Shown: positions 44,065 through 54,590 of the stretch, one piece after another
How positions within the stretch are numbered: position 1 is the first letter of the stretch
Layout: the number at the start of each line of letters is the position of its first letter
DNA from: Budorcas taxicolor
Lineage: Eukaryota > Chordata > Mammalia > Artiodactyla > Bovidae
Direction: 5' to 3'
Length of the DNA: 64,000 nucleotides
Assembly (NCBI RefSeq): GCF_023091745.1
Contig: NC_068930.1
Coordinates: 13,786,262 to 13,850,261 of the forward strand
The notes under the pieces: generated by a model
Database searches by the model: none
Seen by the model: the letters and a program-made list of their open reading frames with translations, nothing else
Told to the model about the DNA's origin: nothing
Position numbers and translations under genes: made by a program

Positions 44065-44610
44065 AGTTGAACAATTGTCCATTTGTCCATAACATAGAGT
44101 CAGGATGAAAATCAAAGTCTGAAGTCACCCAGACTAGAGTATGAGCTATGAATTCCCAGACAACCCAAAGGATTTGTTTGAACACTGAGCTAAGACTTGG
44201 TCAGATTTCAGCCTCATTTCCACCTGCACTAAGTCATGTCCCTAAAGGTGACCCCAAACCCTATGATAAATCTGTGCTCAAAAAAATGCTATGCTGTCAA
44301 ACTGGAAAATGTACATTGTCTCAACCTACTTTGCCAACCTCTCTTTAGTAATTCTCCACTTTCCCCACTTCTGTAACTTTCCACTAATTCCCTCACTAGT
44401 TTCCTCCTTTTCACCTACTTATAACCTATTTTTTTTTCTTGTCTCCACTCTCCCTTTAAAAATGTCTGTCTTTTTTGTGTCAGTTGAACTTGACTTCAGT
44501 TTATATTGGATTCTCTCTCCTCTACTGCAGTGGTCTGAATAAAATCTGTCTTGCCACTTTTTAGCAAATGTCCAGGACTGTTTCTTTTTTTCTTTTTAAT
44601 GGTTTGATTC
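44065..44610. other. non-coding DNA, no gene seen
   Basis: Pyrimidine-rich in 44340-44530; frames there (83 codons) are low complexity. No repeat named. Confidence 0.35.
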
Positions 44611-44614
44611 CCAG

Positions 44615-44790
44615 GTCTGCTGCTTAGTAGTAAAATGGTCCTTACCAAATCAACTTCTCTAAGCCTTCATTTTGTTCACCTATAAAATGAGAATAATCAT
44701 GCTTATCTTACAAGGAGAAATGTGTTTAGAACAGGCCTTGGCACTTAGTAAGCCCATAATAAATGCTACCATTATCACCACTCTATTCCA
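44615..44790 (+). mobile_element. MIR SINE
   Basis: Plus-sense MIR order: CTGCTGCTTAGTAGTAAAAT, CTTCTCTAAGCCTTCATTTT, GTTCACCTATAAAATGAGAA, TAATCATGCTTATCTTACAA, GAACAGGCCTTGGCACTTAG, TAAGCCCATAATAAATGC. Confidence 0.65.
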
Positions 44791-44794
44791 ATGT

Positions 44795-45294
44795 CTGAGA
44801 ATCTCCCAGGTCTGAAGGTCAAGGCTGTGTCTTCATCTAGCTTGTCTCTTCATTGCTGAGCTCATGGTCTGCCAAGGCATCCAGAGCCTCTTCATGACTT
44901 TCTGTAAATTGTATGTGTCTAAACCAAATCCAAAAGTTTCTCTAAAATGTTCTCACTCCTTTATTACTTTTCTTGCTAATCTTTTCCTCTCCTAGACCTT
45001 TCTCTTTGAACGCTAACAGTTGCTACTTGGTGACTTTTGAATTTCACTGGAGAAGCCACAGCTCTGATACAATCTTTGCCCTGAAGTGCTTTAATGCATT
45101 GAGAAGGTTCCAATAAAAATGTCACACCTTTAATCAGACCTTTGGCTTGGCAGTCTTTAATCAGCTGAGTGGTTTACTTGGCATTTGGAGTCTTGTTAAT
45201 CCTATCTCTAGAAGCTCTCCTTCTTCCAACCTCACAAGTCTTTGAATATCTGCAAATAACCTATTTCTTTTCATTCCTGCCTGCAAACTGGCAA
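44795..45294. other. unique non-coding DNA, no gene seen
   Basis: No repeat named; no coding motif. Confidence 0.35.
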
Positions 45295-45304
45295 ATTCTT
45301 TCTA

Positions 45305-45524
45305 ATGTGCATGCTAAGTCACTTCAGTCATGTCTCCCGCTGTGTGATCTCATAGACCGTAGCCTGCCATGGTCCGTGCATGGGATTCTCCAGGCAAGAA
45401 TACTGGAGTGGTTTGCCATGCCCTTCTCTAGGAGATCTTCCTGACATAGGGATCAAACCCACATATCTTATGTCTCCTGCTTTGACAGGTATGTTCTTTA
45501 CCACTAGTGCCACCTGGGAAGCCC
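45305..45524 (-). mobile_element. Bov-tA SINE
   Basis: Reverse-sense Bov-tA from ATGTGCATGCTAAGTCACTT to ACCACTAGTGCCACCTGGGA and AGCCC. The direct repeat ATTCTTTCTA is perfect at 45295-45304 and 45525-45534. Confidence 0.93.
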
Positions 45525-45539
45525 ATTCTTTCTAGAGCT

Positions 45540-46225
45540 CATCTCATTTTTTTTTTAATATCTTGCAAATTCAGTTAACACCAGCTAAACATTCTGCTTT
45601 CCAGCTTCTTCTCTCAGTTCAATACACGAAGTCCGTCTTCCAAATCAACCAAAGTAGCAGTTTTCCTATATGTTTTCCCTTTGCATGATAAAGATCTTCA
45701 TATTTCCAACTTACGATACTAATTTCCTCACCTTCACTGCCCCACTGCTAAACTAATGTCATCTATGCTTAGTTTATGTTATGGTGGAAACTCACTTTTG
45801 GTATTGATTTCTATATTGACCAGAATAGGAAAGGCTATCCATGGTAATAAACCCCAATGTTCCATAGCTTATCATGGAAACAAGATTATTTCTTGCTTTC
45901 TCAGAGTCCTTGATTCAGGGACTCATGCTACTTGCATCTGGTAGGTCACTGGCTTCTAGAACACACATCTTTCTAAGTCTCTTTAGGAAGGGAGGGAAGA
46001 GCATAAAGAACCCACACTCTCACTGAAAACTTTTAACCAGAAGTGGACACTGGTTACTTTTATTCATAGCATATTGGCCGTATTCTAGTGGTCCCACCTG
46101 ACATGAATTGATTCTGGGGAAACGTAGGGAGCAAATGCCACATCCGTTTGAGCACTCTGTTTTGTCCCATCTCTTCCACCTATTTCTCTTTCTCCACGAT
46201 TTGGAGTTGAGAGGGCACTCTTTTT
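45540..46225. other. unique non-coding DNA, no gene seen
   Basis: No repeat named apart from a T-run near 45550. Confidence 0.35.
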
Positions 46226-46227
46226 AC

Positions 46228-46498
46228 ACTCTATCTATCTATTTATGTTGGCTGCACTGGGTCTTCCTTGTTGTACATGTATTTGTGGCAAGCAGGGGGT
46301 ACTTTATGTTGTGATTCTAGGCTTCTCACTGTGGTGGCTTCTTTTGCTGCAGAACTCAGGCTGTAGGTGGGCAAGCTTCAATAGTTGCGTGGGCTTAGTT
46401 GTCCCATGGCATGCGGGATCTTCCCAGACCAGGGATGGAACGCTTGACCCCTGCATTGGCAGGTTGATTCTTCACCACTAGACCACTGGGGAAGTCCC
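46228..46498 (-). mobile_element. CHR-type SINE
   Basis: Reverse-sense element with TTGGCTGCACTGGGTCTTCC, GATTCTAGGCTTCTCACTGT, GGTGGCTTCTTTTGCTGCAG, CATGGCATGCGGGATCTTCC, CAGACCAGGGATGGAACGC and the tRNA-like head GATTCTTCACCACTAGACCACTGGGGAAGTCC (in two parts). A (TCTA)n run lies at its left end. The 78-codon frame at 46245-46481 is inside it. Confidence 0.85.
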
Positions 46499-46504
46499 AT
46501 ATAT

Positions 46505-47100
46505 CTTTGTCTTAAGAACAGGAAGGCATCAGATATGAAAATCCCATGACTTATGAAAAAGGGAAAAAGTTATCTTCATAGTTCTGATCTGTCAGGGAAG
46601 AACTGCAGGAGAGATTTTCTAAGGATAATATCAATGCATTTAACTGGAGTAGGTTACAGTTCTTGAATACCAAGTCTATGTCCTCAAGGGAGGTTGTTTC
46701 AGAAGGGAGAGGGATTCCATGTGGGTTCATTCATTTATTTGTTTTGTTCTTCTTTTTTAATACTAATATCCATATGGGACCAATTCTGGAAATTCCAATC
46801 TACCAATCTTAGTTGAGGCTCAAATTTCAACATTTTGCTAGATAGTTTGGATGATCAGTCTGGGGGAAGGACCACTGGACACAAGTCACCCAGGAATGTG
46901 TGAATTTACCAGTAGGAGACCCAGGGTAAGAGGTGAGAGTTTGAAAATGCTGGCAGGAAAATAAGATGTTTAAGGAGGCAAAGGATGTAACACTTTGTCA
47001 GTGGGCAGGCCTAGTCATGACAAGAAGGACGATATCCCTTCACCTGCAGTAGAAGAGGAGGTGGTAGAGAAAAGAGACTGAAATTCACAGCCCTGGCAGC
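46505..47100. other. unique non-coding DNA, no gene seen
   Basis: No repeat named. Confidence 0.35.
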
Positions 47101-47104
47101 TTCA

Positions 47105-47345
47105 GATTTTCCATGTACTCTGCATTTACTTAGTCAACATTTATCACTAGCTCTGCTCACCAGCCAGGGATTCTGGGAGGCACCACAGACAAAGCGCTGG
47201 AAAAGGCAGCCATGCCACTGTTCTCAGGATACTCCCGGCTGATGGAAATAGAGTTAAGAACGCAGCGTCATGTGTGCAGTGATTTCAGAAGAACAGGAAA
47301 GGAGCCTGTGTGCATCAAGGGACGCCTCCCCAGAGCTTGAAATGT
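47105..47345 (-). mobile_element. possible L2 LINE 3' fragment
   Basis: ACTTAGTCAACATTTATCAC, CCAGGGATTCTGGGAGGCAC, CAGACAAAGCGCTGGAAAAG and AACAGGAAAGGAGCCTGTG run in the reverse-sense L2 order. Diverged. Confidence 0.35.
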
Positions 47346-47349
47346 GAAA

Positions 47350-48372
47350 TAAGTATCAGAGGCCACACTTTTGAATCCTTTCTGTGATGGGTGAGGAATG
47401 CAAAACAAACAGACAAAGCTGGACTTGGGCCTTGTTGGCTATAGGATGCTGAAAAGAACACATGCATGGAGGAAGACAGACCTGGAGGCAACACCAGCCC
47501 CAGCATTAGCTGTGGGACCTGAGCGACGGACCCCCCTGGTCCCCCTTCCTCAGTTATACAATCAGCCTTATAACACCTGTTATCGTAGAGCAGCTGGGGT
47601 CTGGCTTAATGACCACCTCTTCCTTCCTCCTTCCACCACTCTCCACCTTCAAAATAAAAAGGAATACTAACACTGATAGAAATAGTAAAGATGCTGTCAA
47701 TATAGAGCACCACTAATAGTGTTAATACATCATATTATATAGCAACCCAGTTTACATGATACTCTTATACCCCTTCTCATCTGAAGTTGCTACTGCTTTT
47801 CCCCCTCTTCCTTCCTTCTCTTTTTGCTTCCTTCCTTCCTTCTTTCCTTTCTACCTTCCCTTAATGTCTTCTCACACATACGTAGTGTTTTGAATGGCAT
47901 AAAGAGTACTTATAGTAATACAGTAAATGAACTAAAATCAAAGTGACAAAAAATACAGTGACAAAGTGAGCCTAATAACAAGATTGGCCACAATGCCCTT
48001 ATTTACACCCTGGGCAGATTCAAGAGTTGGATTTTACTTTTCTAGGAGCCAAGGAAAAGGGATAAATATTTTTAGATTTATAGCGCATATCATCCATGAA
48101 AGGAGTAATTACCAGTGCTTTGGATTTACAACTAGCACTGACACTGATTTTGGACCTGCACTTCCTCCTGGGGTGTCTCATAAATGGGACACTGTGTTCT
48201 GGAGTAAAGAAGGTTCAAGGCAACCTCCCACCAATTTCTCCTTGCAAGAGCTTTGCTGGGATATTTTCTCCAAGAATCCTAGTGTGGGCTGTGGTTAACA
48301 AATTATCTTGGAGAGGAGAGAAAGATGGTGCAACTTGAATACCAAGCCTTCTTTGATTTGGGTTGACCCAGT
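47350..48372. other. non-coding DNA, no gene seen
   Basis: A TTCC-rich tract at 47808-47855 and a possible weak MIR at 47505-47600. The 110-codon frame at 47966-48298 was checked: no motif, and a second frame overlaps it. Confidence 0.35.
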
Positions 48373-48576
48373 GGGCAGATAGGGCTTCCCTGGTGGCTCA
48401 GTGGTAAAGAATCTGTCTGCAATGCAGGAGCCACAGGAGACAGGTTCAATCCCTGGATCAGGAAGATCCTCTGGAGGAAGGCATGGCAACCCACTCCAGT
48501 ATTCTTGCCTGGAGAATCCCATGGGAAGAGGAACTGGGTGGGCTACAGTCCAGTTCAGTTCAGTTCAGTTGCTCAG

Positions 48577-49296
48577 TTCAGTTCAGTTCACTTCAGTTGC
48601 TCAGTCGTGTCTGACTCTTTGCGACCCCATGAATAGCAGCACGCCAGGCCTCCCTGTCTGTCAGCAACTCCCGGAGTTCACTCAGACTCACATCCATTGA
48701 GTCAGTGATGCCATCCAGACATCTCATCTTCGGTCGTCCCCTTCTCCTCCTGCCACCAATCCCTCCCAGCATCAGAGTCTTTTCCAATGAGTCAAGTCTT
48801 CGCATGAGGTGGCCAAAGTACTGGAGCGTCAGCTTTAGCATCAGTCCTTCCAAAGAAATCCCAGGGTTGATCTCCTTGAGAATGGACTGGTTGGATCTCC
48901 TTGCAGTCCAAAGGACTCTCAAGAGTCTTCTCCAACACCACAGTTCAAAAGCATCGATTCTTCAGAGCTCAGCCTTCTTCACAGTCCAACTCTCACATCC
49001 ATACATGACCACAGGAAAAACCATAGCCCTGACTAGATGGACTTTAGTCGGCAAAGTAATGTCTCTGCTTTTGAATATACTATCTAGGGTTGGTCATAAC
49101 TTTTCTTCCAAGGAGTAAGCATCTTTTAATTTCATGGCTGCAGTCACCATCTGCAGTGATTTGGGAGCCCCCAAAAATAAAGTCGGACACTGTTTCCACT
49201 GTTTCCCCATCTATTTCCCATGAAGTGATGGGACCGGATGCCATGATCTTCATTTTCTGAATGTTGAGCTTTAAGCCAACTTTTTCACTCTCCTCT
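48577..49296 (-). mobile_element. younger BovB LINE inserted in the tail of the older BovB
   Basis: Reverse-sense BovB of 720 bp with few differences from the common sequence; the minus-strand frame 48922-48593 reads RVLWTARRSNQSILKEINPG, MRRLDSLEKTLMLGGIGGRR, RRGRPKMRCLDGITDSMDVS to the natural end GVAKSQTRLSN. The 13-bp word TTCAGTTGCTCAG at 48564-48576 and 49297-49309 is its TSD. It is 5'-truncated in the reverse-transcriptase C-terminal part. Confidence 0.9.
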
Positions 49297-49867
49297 TTCA
49301 GTTGCTCAGTCATGTCCAACTCTTTGTGACCCCATGGACTGCAGCATGCCAGGCTCCCCTGTCCATCACCAACTCCTGGAGCTTGCTCAAACTTATGTCC
49401 ATTGAGTCGATGATGCCATCCAGCCATCTCATCTTCTGTCTTCCCCTTCTCCTCCCACCTTCAATCTTTCCCAGTATCACGGTCTTTTCCAATGAGTCAG
49501 CTCTTTGCATCAGGTGGCCAGAGTATTGGAGCTTCAGCTTCAGCATCAGTCTTTCCAATGAAAGTCTAGGACTGATATCCTTGAGGATGTATTGGTTTGA
49601 TCTTCTTGTAGTCCAAGGGACTCTCAAGAGTCATCCCCAACACTGCAGTTCAAAAGCGTCAATTCTTCAGTGCTCAGTTTTCTTTATAGTCCAACCCTCA
49701 CATCCATACATGACTACTCGAAAAACTATAGCTTTGACTAGATGGACCTTTGTTGGCAAAATATTGTCTCTGCTTTTTAATATGCTGTCTAGGTTGGCCA
49801 TAACTTTCCTTCCAAGGGGCAAGGGTCTTTTAATTTCATGGCTGCAATCACCATCTGCAGTGCTTTT

Positions 49868-49958
49868 CAGTTCAGTTCAGTTCAGTTCAGTCACTCAGTC
49901 GTGTCCAACTCTTTGCGACCCCATGAATTGCAGCATGCCAGGCCTCCCTGTCCATCAC
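49868..49958 (-). mobile_element. very short BovB 3' end inserted in the older BovB
   Basis: Only 91 bp: (TTCAG)n tail, TCACTCAGTCGTGTCCAACT, CTTTGCGACCCCATGAATTG, CAGGCCTCCCTGTCCATCAC. The direct repeat CAGTGCTTTT is perfect at 49858-49867 and 49959-49968, and the surrounding BovB resumes exactly after it. Confidence 0.92.
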
Positions 49959-50380
49959 CAGTGCTTTTGGAGCCCCCCAAAATAAAGTCTGACACTGTTT
50001 CCATTGTTTCCCCATGTATTTGCCATGAAGTGATGGGGCCAGATGCCGTGATTTAAGTTTTCTGAATGTTGAGTCTTAAGCCAACTTTTTTACTCTTCTC
50101 TTTTAGGAGAGGGCTACTGTCCATGGGGCCTCAAAGAGTCAGACATGCATGAAGCGACTTAGCATGCACACGGGGCAGATACAATTTAGAGTTTGGGGAG
50201 AGATGGATAAGCCATGCTTTCTGTAAGCATTTCTCATGGGATCTCCATAAATGTCAAAGAGCAACGAGCTCAAGGTTCCCCTGCATGGTAGTTCATACAG
50301 ATTTGTTTCTCAACTTTAGTTTCTCCAGCTCAAAACCTTGGAATCTTTCCATAATGAAGCACAAATTATGTTGAAGGATC

Positions 50381-50616
50381 CTGCATGTGTGTATTGTCAC
50401 TCAGTCATATCTGACTCTTTGTGACCCCATGGACAGTAGCCTAGTAAGCTCCTCTGTCCATAGGATTCTCCTAGCAAGAACACTGGAATGGGTAGTCATT
50501 TCCTACTTCAGGGGATCTTCCTGACCCAGGGATTGGGCTCTCTTTTCCTGCGTCTCCAGCATTAACAGGTGATTTTTTTTGTTGTTGTTGTTACCATTTC
50601 ACCAACTGGGAAGGCC
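50381..50616 (-). mobile_element. Bov-tA SINE
   Basis: Reverse-sense Bov-tA: CACTCAGTCATATCTGACTC, TTTGTGACCCCATGGACAGT, CAAGAACACTGGAATGGGTA, CTTCAGGGGATCTTCCTGAC, then a (TTG)n expansion at 50577-50592 near its head. TSD TTGAAGGATC, perfect at 50371-50380 and 50617-50626. Confidence 0.93.
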
Positions 50617-50629
50617 TTGAAGGATCATG

Positions 50630-51415
50630 AGCACATCCTTTCTGTATCTTTAGTTCCATTCTTCCTCCTTGGTCTTGAGTCTTGCTACAGGAAAAGCATC
50701 ACTGTCTTCCCGTGCAGCAAAGCCAAAGCTTTGACTAGGAAACAAATCCAGGATATTTTACACAGTATGGTTCCTTCCGAACTCCATCAATTATTCTCTG
50801 TATATTGATTTGATGTTCTTGCAAGTTTGGTAGTTTAATGGTGTTTTAAAATAAACATTATTTCCTAACAGTATAAAGAAGAGTCCTAATTGAAATCCAT
50901 TTGGGTCCAAGGAGGGTCTTTAGACCTCTAATGTTCAGTTAATCAGCTGATCGTTGGCACAGTGGAGGGCGACTGCTCCTTTGTGGTACAGATTCTGAGG
51001 CAGCTCTGGCTTATTGAGCCCGTTCCTACCTGGCAAAGCCTGGATGCCAAAGGATGTTCTCAGAAGCAAGAAGAACGAATTTAAGGACAGATGTTTGGGT
51101 GGGAGGCACTGCAAAGTACTGCTGGTGTCACCGTCTCCATCATCACACGTAAGCTTCAGATAATATTCTGGGCACAACCAGTATTCAGTTTCACAGCCAG
51201 AAACTGGGTCCCCTGACAACCACTCCTGGGCTTTACAGGGAAGATTAATATTTGTCATCTTTGGGCAGTTTTGAAATCACACTGTCTTGGCCATTCTTCT
51301 TATAACTCTTAACGTTCAGATGTTATGGGAAGCAGCAGATGCCAGACCACGACACAACCCCATAGAGAGTCTGGCCCTGAGGAAGAACCCAGAGCTTGTG
51401 GGTTCCGTTTAGCTT
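50630..51415. other. unique non-coding DNA, no gene seen
   Basis: The minus-strand frame 51258-50935 (107 codons, CKAQEWLSGDPVSGCETEYW, several cysteines) was examined as a possible exon; I recognise no family and see no clear splice pair, so it is left unannotated. The rest is unique DNA. Confidence 0.35.
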
Positions 51416-51419
51416 TTGT

Positions 51420-51590
51420 GCAGTGAGGGACTCCCAGAGCCAGTGACTTTGCTCTTCTACGTCTTGGCTTCCCAGTTTGTCAAACTGAGGGTGGTAACTT
51501 CATAAGGTTACTGAGAAGATTCCATGATTCCATACATATCACTGTTTAAAATAGCACCTACCACATTGTACACATGCTTTCTGTCCTTAA
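51420..51590 (+). mobile_element. MIR SINE
   Basis: Plus-sense MIR: GTGACTTTGCTCTTCTACGT, CTTGGCTTCCCAGTTTGTCA, AACTGAGGGTGGTAACTTCA, TAAGGTTACTGAGAAGATTC, AATAGCACCTACCACATTGT. Confidence 0.55.
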
Positions 51591-51615
51591 GAGCTGTGGT
51601 TTAAGCCACGACAAA

Positions 51616-51830
51616 GGTGCTTCCCTGGTATCTCAGACGATAAAGAATCTCTCTGCAACACAGGAGACCAAGGTTTGATCCCTGGGTTGGGAAGATCCCC
51701 TGGAGAAGAAAATGTCTACCCACTCCAGTTCTCTTGCCTGGAGAATCCCGTGGACAGAGGAGTCTGGTGGTCCACAGTCCCTGGGGTCCCAAAGAGTTGG
51801 ACACTAACTCAGCAACTAACACACACACAT
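51616..51830 (+). mobile_element. Bov-tA SINE
   Basis: GTGCTTCCCTGGTATCTCAG, GGTTTGATCCCTGGGTTGGG, CTCTTGCCTGGAGAATCCCG, GACAGAGGAGTCTGGTGG, then CAGCAACTAACACACACACA. No clear TSD. Confidence 0.9.
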
Positions 51831-51974
51831 GCAGTTTTGTAGAGTCTGCTGAAACTATTTTGAGCAGCAGCTGGTTCTCCTTTTCCTGCCCTATATGTAT
51901 GTCAACTTAGAGACAGTTCCAGGGGGCCTTTGACCTTCAAAATCATTAAACAATTGGGAAATGAACATTTCCAT

Positions 51975-52120
51975 TTGCTGTGCTAACCTCCTACCATATA
52001 CCAAATGCTTTACATACGCCATTGCCTATAGGCTTCCTGGCTGCCTATGAAGTAGGTACTGTTCCACGTATAAGAAAGAGGAAGCTGTCCTTCTCTAGAT
52101 GGAGTATGATTACAATCCAA
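51975..52120 (-). mobile_element. MIR SINE
   Basis: Reverse-sense MIR: CATATACCAAATGCTTTACA, TACGCCATTGCCTATAGGC, TATGAAGTAGGTACTGTTCC, ACGTATAAGAAAGAGGAAGC. Confidence 0.5.
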
Positions 52121-52152
52121 CACCTAATGACTTTACTATTTATCTCATCCAG

Positions 52153-52337
52153 GTAGGATTACCAGTAAAATATTGGGTGCCCAACTAAATTTGACTTTGG
52201 TGTTAAAAAAAAAAGATATTTTAATTCAAGTATTTCCCTAATACTGTGTGGGATATACTTATGCTAAAAAGTCATTCATTTGTTTATCTGAAATTCAAAT
52301 TTAACTGGGTGTCCTGTGTTATGTCTGGGACCCTAAC
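52153..52337. mobile_element. inverted-repeat (MITE-like) DNA element
   Basis: About 185 bp with terminal inverted repeats of roughly 42 bp: left end GTAGGATTACCAGTAAAATA...GCCCAACTAAATTTGA, right end TCAAATTTAACTGGGTGTCC...GGGACCCTAAC. The inner arms also pair in part around GGGATATACTTATGC. The structure fits a non-autonomous DNA transposon; I recognise the sequence as an old mammalian repeat but cannot name it. Confidence 0.6.
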
Positions 52338-52349
52338 TCCAGGGAACTA

Positions 52350-52410
52350 AGAATCTTCTGGGTGCCAAGCACTAATCTCAGCCCTTTATGCAGTTAAAAA
52401 CACTGACTTC
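52350..52410 (-). mobile_element. possible MIR fragment
   Basis: TCTGGGTGCCAAGCACTAAT, CTCAGCCCTTTATGCAG only; too short for certainty. Confidence 0.3.
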
Positions 52411-52694
52411 ACTGGACATGAGGCAAGTCATGGAAAAGGACAGTTTGGATCAATTTATATACAGCTTTGCCAGCTAGTTTGATCTTTCACCCAGTATTTT
52501 GATTGCCAACATCACTTCTGGCATTGGAGAATTCTGTTACCTCACAGCCCATGTTTCACAAAATTAGCCTTCTGCTGTGCTGGTAAGATTCTTTGACGAA
52601 GAGCTATAGGCAGGGCTATTTTCATTTTGTTTTATTTTTTTTGTAAATCACTAAAAACAAGAAGCCATCTGAAGGATAGAGAAGAGCTTTGAAT

Positions 52695-52825
52695 TTAGAC
52701 AAACATAATATTCAAGCTCAGAATCTCCCACTGACTGTCTATGAGCTTCAGTTTCATCATCTGTAAATTTTCCATCCATCTCAGGGGGTGCTGAGGATTG
52801 AAGAGAGATGTCTTTAGTGCACTAC
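52695..52825 (+). mobile_element. MIR SINE
   Basis: Plus-sense MIR: CCCACTGACTGTCTATGAGC, TTCAGTTTCATCATCTGTAA, ATCTCAGGGGGTGCTGAGGA, TTGAAGAGAGATG. Truncated at both ends. Confidence 0.5.
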
Positions 52826-53044
52826 CACCATCCCCCCACTCTGCCTTTTCAGTGCAGCCCCGGATGAGTGCCCATCAGAGGTCTGTTCTCTGCTCTTTCC
52901 CTTTCCACTTTTTAATGATTGGCCATAAGTGTAAAGATGTTAAATTCTTCATATAAGTCAATACCTCCAGAAAAAAAATAATCTACTTACGTTGTCTCCT
53001 ATATCGAGGGCCTAATGATGACCAGAACTTGGGAAATTTTGTCA

Positions 53045-53228
53045 GAAACTGCCTTCAATACAGAAGACCTGGGATTCAATCCCTGGGTTGGGAAGATTCC
53101 CTGAAGAAGTGAAAGGCAACCCACTCCAGTATTCTTGCCTGGAGAATCCCATGGACAGAGTAGCCTGGTGGGCTACAGTCCTTGGGGTCACAAAGAGTCA
53201 GGCACGACTGAGCTACTAACATTTTCAT
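53045..53228 (+). mobile_element. Bov-tA SINE, 5'-truncated
   Basis: AACTGCCTTCAATACAGAAG, TCAATCCCTGGGTTGGGAAG, CAGTATTCTTGCCTGGAGAA, GTAGCCTGGTGGGCTACAGT, CACGACTGAGCTACTAACAT. The first part of the tRNA head is missing. Confidence 0.88.
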
Positions 53229-53532
53229 CCTAACTGGGCAGAGACTTCAACAGTGAGAGGAGAGGAGGGCAATTCCCAGGGCAGGCTCACCTTTCATGGG
53301 TGTGATCTGTGATGTTCATCGAATTCTCTGGAGTGGAGAAAGCAAGGAAACTGGAAAATAGAGTTTTTATCCAGGGTCTGAAGGAGGGTAGATTAAAAAA
53401 AAAAATGCAACTTGAAGGCGTGTTCTGAGGAAATGCTTTAATTCAGGCTACACCCTTATGAGATTAGGAAAAATAGGTGTGCTAAATTCTGGCCCAAGAT
53501 TTCCCCTTTGTGTGTTATTTACCTTAAGCATT

Positions 53533-53732
53533 GCTGTCCCAGGTGGCGCTGGTGATAGAGAATCTGCCTGCCAATGTAGAATTCTGTCCCTCGACGGGGA
53601 AGATCCCCTGGAAGAGAGCATGGCAACACATTCCGGTATTCTTACCTGTCGAATTCCATTGACAGAGGAGCCTGGCAAACTACGGTTCATAGGGTGGCAG
53701 ACGCAGACACGACTGAAGCGACTTTGCAGGTG
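53533..53732 (+). mobile_element. Bov-tA SINE, diverged
   Basis: CTGTCCCAGGTGGCGCTGGT, GAATCTGCCTGCCAATGTAG, ACGGGGAAGATCCCCTGGAA, GAGGAGCCTGGCAAACTACG, GCAGACACGACTGAAGCGAC. The frames on either strand (80 and 102 codons) are SINE readings. Confidence 0.87.
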
Positions 53733-53734
53733 TC

Positions 53735-54590
53735 ATACATGCACCAATCAGAGGATGGACGGGTGATGAAATTTGGGTGAAAATGTCAAGTCATCCTAGC
53801 AAGCTTTCAGCCAGACCTTCTGGTGGAGCTACACTGTTAAGACATCATGAAGAAATCTCTGGTTAAGACCGAGTTTGTTTATCCAGAGCCCGTCTGTATG
53901 ATATATTCCCTTCAGCAGAACCATCCTCACTTCCTAAGGCCAGATGCACTACTATACACACATCAGCTGGTGCCCTCTTTTTTTCTAGGGGCGGCATGAA
54001 GGAAATGAATCTGAGCTTCAGTTTAATTTCCCCCTACAACAGGTTCAAAGGCTAAATGCCATTTCTCTACCTCAGTCAGGCTTTGTAGCATCTCCAGCAT
54101 TATATGAAATTTGCTTGTGAAATAAAGACAAACACAGGCTTGACAGAAATGGCATAAATAATCAGTCCATATATTTATATAGAATCTGGGTACAGCTTAT
54201 GGATGATTGCTTTGTACTTTATTTCTTTACTTTTCCAAGCAACTCTGATAGATGTAGTGGGGCAATTTGGGAATATGCCCTCAGAGATATCCTGAAAAAT
54301 AATCAACCCTACATTAGGTCTAGTTAATGTGGAGAGAAAACAGAATGGAACTCTAAGAAGAATCTTTTTCAGAGTAAGTAACAATTGGCATTTTCTTATC
54401 CTCATTTGATCAATTTCCCAAACGTCATAACATGTGTGTATCACATTACAGTTTCATGATCGAAAGTCTTATACGAGGAACTGGAAACGCTCTAACGAGA
54501 TGAGCTTCTTGGGGAGGTTTCCAGCCTCAGTAAGCAATCCCTAGACACCAAAATCACTTGGGACCCATTCAAAAATTCTCAGCAACACGT
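53735..54590. other. unique non-coding DNA, no gene seen
   Basis: No repeat named. The 89-codon minus frame 54175-54444 has no motif. Confidence 0.35.

Larger units (their letters stand above)
48552..50110 (-). mobile_element. BovB LINE inserted in the Bov-tA (itself split twice)
   Basis: Reverse-sense BovB in three pieces: tail 48552-48576, body 49297-49867 and 5' piece 49959-50110. Adjacent words GGGCTACAGTCC (48540-48551) / GGGCTACTGTCC (50111-50122) are its TSD. It ends, 5'-truncated, just after the block that encodes KVGLKLNIQ in other copies. The sequence is more diverged than the BovB inside it. The minus-strand frame 49310-49627 reads parts of ORF2; the plus-strand 227-codon frame 49302-49985 is antisense. 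Confidence 0.9.
48382..50172 (+). mobile_element. Bov-tA SINE split by a BovB nest
   Basis: The SINE starts GGGCTTCCCTGGTGGCTCAG and proceeds normally to GGGCTACAGTCC (48540-48551), breaks off, and resumes 1.56 kb later with GGGCTACTGTCC, ATGGGGCCTCAAAGAGTCAG and ACATGCATGAAGCGACTTAG (50111-50172). Its own TSD, GGGCAGATA, is perfect at 48373-48381 and 50173-50181. The word GGGCTAC(A/T)GTCC present on both sides is the TSD of the first BovB that entered it. Confidence 0.92.

Noticed and set aside
47966..48298. 110-codon plus-strand frame
   Set aside because: Overlapped by another frame, no motif or homology recognised, and no start context or exon structure.
50935..51258. 107-codon minus-strand frame with several cysteines
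   Set aside because: No recognisable family, no convincing splice sites, and length is within chance expectation for this base composition.
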